Below are positions 57,890 through 64,000 of a stretch of DNA of 64,000 bases, in pieces. The stretch comes from PALSA-894 sp034669145 (GTDB lineage Bacteria > Pseudomonadota > Alphaproteobacteria > Rhizobiales > Xanthobacteraceae). The notes below the pieces were generated by a model. It saw nothing but the letters and a program-made list of their open reading frames with translations. It was not told the DNA's origin and searched no databases. The number at the start of each line of letters is the position of its first letter. The first letter of the stretch is position 1. Location of the stretch: NCBI GenBank assembly GCA_034669145.1, contig JAXDNY010000009.1, forward strand, positions 1 through 64,000, in the 5' to 3' direction. The position numbers and the translations under genes were made by a program.

Positions 57890-59802
57890 TCAATAGGGAA
57901 GTTCAAGCTGTGCCCGATACGGAAAGAGCGGCCGCAAGCACAAATGGAAGATCAGCCAGCAGGCATAGATCGCATCGTCGCCATGCGGGGTACCATCGTG
58001 CAGCAGACCATGAGACAGCGCGTGCCGCAGATGAGGCCCACCTTTCTTCAAGAATACATTCTCGATGTCCGTGGTAATGGCCAACCCGAACACCGCGTCG
58101 AGTTCGGATCGCATCTGCTCGAACAATGCTGAAATCGTGCGATCTTCTTGCGTTTGCGTGGCGTCATTAAAAATCGTCACGTCATGGCCGTGTGCCTTCA
58201 GGATGTGCCGTAGCGAGTTTTCCAGCAACGGCGTGAGGATATAGAGCGCGCTAACAAAGTCGCCTAGGAAGAAGCGCGCAAAGCCGCGGCTGAATGTTCG
58301 TAGCAAATCCGGCGGCACGAATGGGCTGTACGAGAGCAAAGCCTGAAAGGTGTCATCCGACAGGAAGTGCTCTTGGGCGATAACGTGCAAGGCGACTTCT
58401 ATCGCGCCCGATGAAGCGAGCTTGCGGCGGAGGCTTTCGGATTGGGCAATTTGGCGCTGGATTGCCTCATCGTCGCCTTCACCGAATCCGCCTCCGGCCG
58501 ATCGATGAATGACTTTACCCTCGTGATCGTGGTGCGAAGCACCGAAGAGGGACGACAAGGGATGCGCCTGTATCGATTCGGAAGCCTCGCGGGCAAGCTC
58601 GGCGGGGTCGGGCGAATCGGCGAGGGCCGCGAAGGCAAAGAGTTGGTCGCGTAATCTGCGTCCCGCGACGTCCTCCTCGACCTGCTTGATGATGTCGCGC
58701 AAATCCAGCGGATGCCTAATACCGACATCTCTTCGGAAATCCCGGCCTGCACATCGATGAGCCGGTGCCGCAATTCCTTTCGCCGGTCCTTCTTTCCCGG
58801 AACGCCATGAAGCTCGGCAATGGCTTCCGCGAGAAAATGCGAGGCCATCATCGCAGAGTGACTCTGACGATCCGCCATTGCCACCAACTGCTCGGCGGCT
58901 TCCGCCTGACAGCGGTGCACATCGTCATCACGCCGGGCTAGATGATAGGCGCGTGCCGCGAGCCGCCACAGATTGACGATTGTGTGCGGATCAACCTCCG
59001 CCGGAAGCGCGGCGAGCACCGTCTCGATATCCTGGCCGACCGATGCGGCATCCGAGACACCAAAATCCAAATCTAGGCCACTAAACAGTAGGGCGGCGCC
59101 TACCGCGCGGTTCTGGACAGCGCGCGTCCGCAGATCACGCGCAAGATCGCGGGCCGCTAGGGTTTCCGGCTTGTCCCATCCGATTGCGCGGCCGATCTGG
59201 AGCGCGCGGCGCAGCAGATTGCGCGCGTCATGCTTGAGTGCCCCTTTTTTGTCCTTTTCATCTTCATCGAACCGGAATGCCAGTTCGCCTTGATCGACTT
59301 TTTTGATAATGGCGACATAGGCCGAAAGGGCGCTTACCGCGAGCCCACTTCGCTTGCGATCCAAGAGCCAGACCAGATCAGCAAGCCGTGCCCTCAATAC
59401 CGGGTGGGTCGCGCGATCCGCGATGGCATTGAGGGCATCGACTGGCGGACCACGGAAGTCGGCGGGGATGGCCGAGCGCCGGCCGTCACCCCAAGCCACC
59501 ATCGGACCAAAGGGTTCGTGTCGTTCTTGCGGCTTGAAATGCATCCCGGTGACTGCCGACAACATCGCAAAGACGCGGTTAGCGGCTGTATCCAGATCAG
59601 GCTGTCCTGTCGCATTCGTGGTTATCGCCTCGCGGTATAGATCGCTCAACACACCCGCGTCCCCGCTCGCCGATCCCCGAATTGGGGATTCAATATCGAC
59701 CCCAACAAGATCTGCGGCATTGGCGCGTAGCCAAGGGATTGATGCGGACTCTTGCGCCGAAGTCTCCGGCACAGAATCGCTGGTCGACGTGGCAGGTTTC
59801 AT
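57890..59802 (-). pseudogene. DUF4209-domain (HEPN-type) protein gene, frameshifted near 58715
   Basis: Two adjacent frames make one protein of about 637 residues. The first (59802 to about 58715) is a helical N-terminal region; the second (to 57890) contains DUF4209, with RTFSRGFARFFLGDFVSALYIL and the conserved LRHALSHGLLHDG. That last stretch fits the family's RNxxxHG signature (R-x4-H), the HEPN ribonuclease motif. Joining GISEEMSVL to HPLDLRDIIKQ needs one extra base at about 58710-58718. Similar proteins are often scattered accessory genes, possibly defensive. Composition is less GC-rich than the neighbours and repeats flank the gene. Frameshift or sequencing error. Confidence 0.75.
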
Positions 59803-60034
59803 GGCCGATACCTTTGAAAAGTGTGGGTTCGAACTACCCTCGGGACTCTGCCGTACAGCAAGCCCTTGTCGTCAAGATTCGCAATGTAAAGAGATGTAGT
59901 TTCAAGCACTCGAGTAATCCAGTCGCGTCATTCATTCCAGAAGGGCTTTGTTATCGCGCGTCCAGCGGAAAGCGCTCCCGTGTTGGCGGCTCGCGCCTGC
60001 CCGCGCCAGTCGCGCTTTCCGGCCTGACGGCCTT

Positions 60035-60055
60035 CCCCCGCTCCAAGGGGGTTTT
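60035..60055 (+). terminator. Terminator-like hairpin
   Basis: CCCCC-GCTCCAA-GGGGG followed by TTTT on the plus strand. No plus-strand gene lies upstream, so it may only be part of a repeat. Confidence 0.35.
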
Positions 60056-60091
60056 CAATGGAGAGCGTGCGGAGCCCTGCTGGCCGCAAGC

Positions 60092-60135
60092 GCCCTCGCC
60101 CTTCGAGACGCGCTTCGCGCTCCTCAGGGTGAGGG
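60092..60135. repeat. Single palindrome of the CCTCATCCTGAGGAG family
   Basis: CCCTCGCCCTTCGAGACGC - hairpin - GCTCCTCAGGGTGAGGG, one unpaired copy directly after the dapA-like gene. Confidence 0.8.
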
Positions 60136-60144
60136 CTCAACGTG

Positions 60145-61026
60145 TCAGGCCGCAAGCCTTGCGCGCTGCATGGCCTGCTCGATCCGCGCCGCGAGCGCAT
60201 CGCTGACGCCCGTCATCGGCTGGCGCACCTCTGGTGAGTCGATCAGCCCTGCGCGCCACAGCCAATGCTTGATCGGCGCCGGGCTCGGCTCGGCGAACAA
60301 GAGCCGCGGCAGGTCGACGAGCGCGCGCCAGGCGCGCAAGGCGCCTTGCTGATCGCCAGCAATGATCAGGTCGCGGATCGCCGCAAACCGCGCGGTGTCG
60401 ATGTGAGCGGAGGCGAGGATGCCGCCATCCGCGCCCTGCGTCAGCGCGGCGTAGAACAACGCGTCCTCGCCGGTCATGACGGAAAATCCCGATGGCTTCG
60501 CCCGGATGAGATCGAACGACTGGGTCTGGTCCGCGCAGCAATCCTTCACGCCGGCGATATTGGGCAACTCGGCGAGCCGCAGCAGCGTGTCGTTGCCCAT
60601 GTTCACGCCGGTGCGGTACGGAATGTTGTAGACGAGGATCGGCCGGCCGGTGGCGCCGGCCAGCGCGGTGAAATGGCGATAGAGCCCGTCCTGCGAGGGC
60701 CGCGTGTAATAAGGACATGCGATCAGGGTGCCGTCGATCGGCCACGCGGCGGTGCGCGCGAGCGCCTTTTCGAGCTTGCGGGTGTCGCTGCCGGATACGC
60801 CGAGATAGATCGGCAGCTTGCCGGCGATTTCCGTAGCCGCGATGGCCACAAGCCGCTCGGTCTCGTCCTCGTCGATGGTCAGTCCCTCGCCGGTCGTCGC
60901 CGCGAGAATGAATCCATCGACCGGCTGCCCCAGATAGTGGCGCAACATCCGCCGTAACGACGCCTCATCTAGCGCGCCGTCGCGGAACGGCGTGACCAGC
61001 GGCAGCCAGATTCCCTGAATAGTCAT
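60145..61026 (-). CDS. DapA/N-acetylneuraminate lyase-family aldolase
   Basis: A 293-residue class-I aldolase of the dihydrodipicolinate synthase family. Tyr133 (LVYNIPYRTG) and the Schiff-base Lys161 (IAGVKDCCAD) are at the same positions as in E. coli DapA, and the TTGEG loop near residues 44-48 is present. It may be the lysine-pathway DapA, but the rest diverges and many genomes of this group encode several paralogues acting on other 2-oxo acids. The start at 61026 has GAGGAGAAGG upstream. The leader contains a terminator hairpin (61071-61099), suggesting attenuation. Confidence 0.88.
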   Translation of the reverse strand: MTIQGIWLPLVTPFRDGALDEASLRRMLRHYLGQPVDGFILAATTGEGLTIDEDETERLVAIAATEIAGKLPIYLGVSGSDTRKLEKALARTAAWPIDGTLIACPYYTRPSQDGLYRHFTALAGATGRPILVYNIPYRTGVNMGNDTLLRLAELPNIAGVKDCCADQTQSFDLIRAKPSGFSVMTGEDALFYAALTQGADGGILASAHIDTARFAAIRDLIIAGDQQGALRAWRALVDLPRLLFAEPSPAPIKHWLWRAGLIDSPEVRQPMTGVSDALAARIEQAMQRARLAA

Positions 61027-61070
61027 CGTCCTTCTCCTCATGTTGGCCGGAGGAGCGGGGATGACAAATG

Positions 61071-61099
61071 AAAAAGACCCCGTCCGAACCGGCGGGGCC
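61071..61099 (-). terminator. Rho-independent terminator/attenuator in the dapA-like leader
   Basis: On the minus strand GGCCCCGCCGGTTCGGACGGGGTC is followed by TTTTT. It lies 45 bases before the start codon of the downstream gene, so it would end transcription before that gene unless regulated; alternatively it terminates an upstream transcript. Confidence 0.6.
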
Positions 61100-61150
61100 T
61101 TGCGATCTTCCTGTGCGTTTTTCGGGTGCTTAACCGTATGACGCGCACGA

Positions 61151-61186
61151 AAATCCAATCCCCCGCGTGGAGGATTTTTTGGATTT
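61151..61186. other. Hairpin upstream of the dapA-like gene
   Basis: AAATCCAA ... TTGGATTT arms with an inner CCCCC/GGAGG stem. It precedes the terminator hairpin in the minus-strand leader and could be the alternative structure of an attenuator, or a promoter-proximal palindrome. Confidence 0.4.
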
Positions 61187-61321
61187 CAGTGCGCTGCGGC
61201 TTCGCATGCCGCATTTATCGCGGGCAAAAGCCGCGATGTCAACGAAGTCAGCGCGCCGATTCACGCGCCCGAAACCTCTCTCCGGCTACACTGCACGTCC
61301 CGATTTCACCAAAGATTCACC

Positions 61322-62065
61322 ATGACGCCTGCACTCGACATCCGCGGCCTTTGCAAATCCTTCGACCGGCCGGCGGTCGCCGGCCTCGACCTCACCGTGC
61401 GCGCGGGCGAATTCTATTCGCTGCTCGGGCCGAACGGCGCCGGCAAGACCACCACGTTGCGCATGGTGGCGGGACTGCTGCCGCCGGACTCAGGGTCGAT
61501 CCACATTTGCGGCATCGACGCGCTGCGCTCGCCCGTGGAGGCAAAGCGGGTCGTCGCGTGGGTCTCCGACGAGCCGATGATCTACGACAAGCTCACGCCT
61601 TACGAGTATCTCGAATTCGTCGCCGGGCTGTGGAGCCTCGATGCCGGCGTTGCCGAAACGCGCGCGCGCGAGCTGATGGACTGGCTGGGCTTGAGCCCGC
61701 ACGCGCACGAACGCTGTGAAGGCTTCTCCAAAGGCATGCGGCAGAAGGTGGCGCTCGCGGGCGCGCTGGTGCACGGGCCGCGCGTGATCATTCTCGACGA
61801 ACCGCTCACCGGACTCGATGCCGGCTCCGCGCGGCAGGTCAAGCGCGTGCTGCGCGAGCGCGTCGCTGCGGGCGGCACCGTGATCATGACCACACACATC
61901 CTCGAAGTCGCCGAGCGCATGGCCGACCGCGTCGGCATCATCGCGGGCGGACGGCTGATCGCCGAGGGCACGCTCGACGAATTGCGTGCGCAGGCGGGCC
62001 GCAGCAACGACAGCCTGGAAGACACGTTCCTCACGCTCGTCGCCGAGCAGCAGGCCGCCGCGTGA
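61322..62065 (+). CDS. ABC transporter ATPase (ABC-2/export type)
   Basis: A 247-residue ATPase. Walker A is GPNGAGKTT (residues 36-44), the signature GFSKGMRQKVALAGAL is of the diverged type seen in CcmA/NodI/ABC-2 exporters, Walker B reads VIILDEPLTGLDAGS, and the His loop is MTTHILEVAERMADR. It powers the permease whose gene overlaps its stop. Cargo unknown; such two-gene exporters often handle drugs, lipids or peptides. Confidence 0.93.
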   Translation: MTPALDIRGLCKSFDRPAVAGLDLTVRAGEFYSLLGPNGAGKTTTLRMVAGLLPPDSGSIHICGIDALRSPVEAKRVVAWVSDEPMIYDKLTPYEYLEFVAGLWSLDAGVAETRARELMDWLGLSPHAHERCEGFSKGMRQKVALAGALVHGPRVIILDEPLTGLDAGSARQVKRVLRERVAAGGTVIMTTHILEVAERMADRVGIIAGGRLIAEGTLDELRAQAGRSNDSLEDTFLTLVAEQQAAA

Positions 62066-63648
62066 TGGCTTCTAACGTGGCGCATGTTCTTGGTCGGCGA
62101 ACCGGTGCCCACTTCGCCGGAACATGCGCGGCCGGCACACTCCCCTGGTTCGCGAACCACGAACTGCGTCTGGCGTGGCGCGACTTTCTCTCCATGATGA
62201 CGGCCGGGCGGCGCGGGCGCGAACGCGTGGTCGCGATCGCGCTCGTTGTCTTCATCGTGTTCGCGCATCTGCTCGCCTGGTATTTCGTCGCCCGCTACGT
62301 CAACGTCGGCACCGAGCCGGACAAGCCCGCGCTCGTGGTCATCACCGGCACCGTGCTGCTCTCGTGGTCGCTGCTGATGTCGCAGGCGATGGAATCGGTG
62401 ACGCGGGCGTTCTATTCGCGCTCCGATCTCGACCTGATCCTCTCCTCCCCCGCGGCGGCGCGCAAGATCTTCGCGGTGCGCATCGGCGCGATGGCACTGT
62501 CGGTGATCCTGATGGCGGCGCTGCTCGGCGCGCCGATCATTAATGTGGCGATCGTGCGCGGCGGGGCGCGCTGGCTCGGCGCCTATGGGGTGGTGATTGC
62601 GATGGGTGCGACGGCGGCGGCCTGCGCGGTCGCGCTGACGGTTGCGCTGTTCCGCACGATCGGGCCGAAGCGCACGCGGCTCGCCGCGCAGATCGTCGCC
62701 GCCGTGATCGCGGCGGTGTTCATCATCGGACTGCAGGTCGCCGCGATCCTGTCGCACGGATCGCTGTCGCGCATGGTGTTTCTGGAATCCGATACGCTGG
62801 TCGCGCTGGTGCCGGAGACCGACAGCCTGTTGTGGCTGCCGGCGCGCGCCGCGCTCGGGGACCTGAGTGCGCTTGCGATCGTGCTCGGCGGCAGCCTTGC
62901 GCTGCTCGGTCTCACGATCCTGGTCTTCTCGGCGCGCTTCGGCGATCACGCCGTCGCGGCATCGAGCGTCGCCGTAACCGGCGCGCGGCAGGCGTCCCGC
63001 TCCGGTTTCCGGGCCCGCTCACCCGCGCGCGTGCTGCGGCACAAGGAATGGACGCTGCTGCTGCGCGATCCGTGGCTGGTGTCGCAGACGCTGATGCAGC
63101 TGCTGTACCTGCTGCCGCCGGCGCTGCTGCTGTGGCGCTCCTACGGCCAGGGCACCGGGGCGCTGATCGTGCTGGTGCCGGTGCTGGTGATGGCGGCGGG
63201 GCAGCTTGCCGGCGGCCTCGCGTGGCTGGCGATCTCGGGCGAGGACGCACCCGATCTGGTCGCAACCGCGCCGGTGCTGGCACAGCATGTCATGCGTGCG
63301 AAGGTCGAGGCCGTGCTAGGCGGCATTGCGATTGCGTTCGCGCCGTTCATCGCGGCGCTGGCGTTTCTTTCGGCGTATCACGCGCTCATTGCGGCGCTCG
63401 GCATTCTCGCTGCCGCGGCCGCCGCGACCAGCATCCAGTTCTGGTTCCGCAAGGAGGCGACGCGGCGCTATTTCCGCCACCGCCAGACCGCGTCGCGCTT
63501 TGCGACATTCGCGGAGGCGTTCTCGTCGATCTCGTGGGCCGCGACCGCCGCGCTCGCGACCGGCGGAAGCTGGGCTGCGTTCTTCCCGGCCGCGATCGGG
63601 GTCGGCATCCTCGTCGCGGCGCGTTGGATGAGCCCGCACAAGGCATAA
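62065..63648 (+). CDS. ABC exporter permease with a repeat-derived N-terminus
   Basis: A 527-residue membrane protein with about twelve hydrophobic helices, partner of the preceding ATPase. The conserved part starts at PWFANHELRLAWRDFLSMMTAGRRGRER, where the protein approaches the membrane; the first 20 residues (VAHVLGRRTGAHFAGTC) are encoded by a palindromic repeat (62081-62128) and are unlikely to be ancestral. Start candidates: ATG at 62065 overlapping the ATPase stop (kept here because it preserves coupling) or an internal ATG. Later features include RVLRHKEWTLLLRDPWLVSQTLMQLLYLLPP, where the second half begins. It probably exports an unknown compound. Confidence 0.85.
   Translation: MASNVAHVLGRRTGAHFAGTCAAGTLPWFANHELRLAWRDFLSMMTAGRRGRERVVAIALVVFIVFAHLLAWYFVARYVNVGTEPDKPALVVITGTVLLSWSLLMSQAMESVTRAFYSRSDLDLILSSPAAARKIFAVRIGAMALSVILMAALLGAPIINVAIVRGGARWLGAYGVVIAMGATAAACAVALTVALFRTIGPKRTRLAAQIVAAVIAAVFIIGLQVAAILSHGSLSRMVFLESDTLVALVPETDSLLWLPARAALGDLSALAIVLGGSLALLGLTILVFSARFGDHAVAASSVAVTGARQASRSGFRARSPARVLRHKEWTLLLRDPWLVSQTLMQLLYLLPPALLLWRSYGQGTGALIVLVPVLVMAAGQLAGGLAWLAISGEDAPDLVATAPVLAQHVMRAKVEAVLGGIAIAFAPFIAALAFLSAYHALIAALGILAAAAAATSIQFWFRKEATRRYFRHRQTASRFATFAEAFSSISWAATAALATGGSWAAFFPAAIGVGILVAARWMSPHKA
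62081..62128. repeat. Palindromic repeat within a coding frame (second copy of 13653-13700)
   Basis: CGCATGTTCTTGGTCGGCGAACCGG...CGCCGGAACATGCG; the central TTGGTCGGCGAACCGGT is identical to the copy at 13653-13700. Read in the permease frame it encodes HVLGRRTGAHFAGTCA. Confidence 0.85.
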
Positions 63649-63653
63649 AGAAA

Positions 63654-63708
63654 ACGGCCGGGCTTAGCCCGTCGAAGACGGGCGTAAACGCCCTGGTGGC
63701 CCGGCCGT
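63654..63708 (-). terminator. Structured three-way-junction RNA or complex terminator
   Basis: Perfect 10-bp outer arms ACGGCCGGGC / GCCCGGCCGT enclose two smaller hairpins (CCCGTC-GAA-GACGGG and GGGCGT-AA-ACGCCC). On the minus strand it is followed by TTTTCTTT, so it can terminate the LivK-type gene. The layout resembles the alphaproteobacterial suhB-type small RNA motif as I remember it; this is a low-confidence comparison. Confidence 0.55.
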
Positions 63709-63734
63709 ATCGTTCGTGTGTGCTCAAGCGAGCG

Positions 63735-64000
63735 TCAGCTGCCCTCGCCGCCCGAGATGATCGGGCCGAACAGTTCCCAGCGCTCGCCGGTGAACTTCTG
63801 CATCTGCATCTGCTCGATCGGATAGAAATCGGTCGCGCTGGTGTTGATCTCGATGCCGGGGAGCGCCAGCGGCAGGACGAGGCCCTTCAGGCTCGCGGCC
63901 TGCTTCATGACGTTCTCGCGCGTGAGGTTGTCGCCGCACTGCTTGAGAACTTGCACCAGCGTCTGCGCCACGCTGTAGCCGTAGACCGTGAAGCTCGAGG
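63735..64000 (-). CDS. ABC transporter substrate-binding protein, branched-chain amino-acid (LivK) type, C-terminal part
   Basis: The C-terminal 88 residues of a periplasmic binding protein: VYGYSVAQTLVQVLKQCGDNLTRENVMKQAASLKG, a Leu/Ile/Val-binding-type terminal helix pattern, then LPGIEINTSATDFYPIEQMQMQKF and ERWELFGPIISG, as in type-1 periplasmic binding proteins of Bradyrhizobium-like genomes. These carry aromatic or other acids as often as amino acids. The gene continues beyond the window. It ends just before a structured terminator. Confidence 0.88.
   Translation of the reverse strand, partial: SSFTVYGYSVAQTLVQVLKQCGDNLTRENVMKQAASLKGLVLPLALPGIEINTSATDFYPIEQMQMQKFTGERWELFGPIISGGEGS

Larger units (their letters stand above)
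59803..60144. other. Intergenic region without a convincing gene
   Basis: 342 bases between the start of the DUF4209 gene and the end of the dapA-like gene. It holds an inverted repeat (GGAAAGCGC ... GCGCTTTCC), a terminator-like hairpin at 60035-60055, and a single copy of the CCTCATCCTGAGGAG-family repeat (60092-60135). A minus-strand frame of 89 codons (59928-60200) spans repeats and is not credible as a gene. The half next to the DUF4209 start is A/T-richer and probably contains its promoter. Confidence 0.6.

Noticed and set aside
59829..59855. A T-loop-like GGTTCGAACTACC suggesting a tRNA or attachment site next to the DUF4209 gene
   Set aside because: No acceptor stem, D-arm or anticodon arm can be drawn around it, and it lies just upstream of or within the gene's 5' region.
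5937..60135. Multiple regularly recurring repeats suggestive of a CRISPR array
   Set aside because: They are dispersed single pairs, palindromic and facing each other, without regular spacers or cas genes.
59928..60200. An 89-codon minus-strand frame before the DUF4209 gene
   Set aside because: Runs through a palindromic repeat and the 3' end of the dapA-like gene, with no Shine-Dalgarno; treated as non-coding.

Overview
The window looks like chromosomal DNA of a high-GC alphaproteobacterium, most likely Hyphomicrobiales (Bradyrhizobium / Xanthobacteraceae / Pseudolabrys-like). The reasons are gene content and style: TRAP and tripartite tricarboxylate (TTT) uptake systems with Bug receptors, aromatic and acyl-CoA catabolism, ATGA/GTGA-coupled operons, and intergenic palindromes of the kind common in these genomes. 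I see no rRNA, tRNA or CRISPR array.

Layout. 1-2252: indolepyruvate ferredoxin oxidoreductase (iorA and the start of iorB). 2335-4073: an ABM-fold monooxygenase-like protein, a frameshifted haloalkane dehalogenase and a secreted SnoaL-like protein. 4093-7152: a TRAP transporter. 7381-13577: a CoA-dependent beta-oxidation operon (crotonase, feruloyl-CoA-synthetase-like ligase, thiolase, SDR, thioesterase) with a convergent MarR regulator and a DUF3237 gene. 13728-18121: a ThDP-dependent enzyme and two amidohydrolases. 18148-18632: a compact element carrying a broken DUF559 nuclease gene. 18613-25397: a YdiJ-like FAD/Fe-S dehydrogenase, a serine-glyoxylate aminotransferase-like enzyme, two amidohydrolases and a carboxymuconolactone-decarboxylase-like protein. 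25547-28308: a two-subunit molybdenum hydroxylase. 28460-36235: a Bug receptor, a two-subunit CoA-transferase split by a vapBC module, tctAB and two more Bug receptors, with a second DUF559 element inside the tct operon. 36524-45509: a nitrate/sulfonate-type ABC transporter wrapped around a RuBisCO-like protein, a cupin and a crotonase, interrupted at 38560-41090 by a foreign-looking gene with a Bacteroidetes-style gliding-motility C-terminal domain. 45548-48112: a broken MNT/HEPN pair, an LVIVD beta-propeller and a CobW-like protein without a P-loop. 48215-54394: an iron/spermidine-type ABC transporter with an MmgE/PrpD protein and an atypical SDR. 54443-64000: an SGNH hydrolase, crotonase, CaiB CoA-transferase, a frameshifted DUF4209 (HEPN-type) gene, a DapA-family aldolase, an ABC exporter and the end of a LivK-type binding protein.

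How the parts work together: most of the window imports organic acids or sulfonate-like compounds and feeds them into CoA-thioester and amidohydrolase pathways. Lying over this is a set of paired inverted palindromes, many of which touch or enter coding ends and supply start regions, Shine-Dalgarno sequences or stop codons. Two of these pairs (two unrelated repeat families) enclose a DUF559 nuclease gene, while other pairs enclose only about 20 bases. I regard this as the most interesting system here: a candidate REP-like mobile element served by a Vsr-fold nuclease. Three genes carry what look like single-base deletions; sequencing error cannot be excluded for those.
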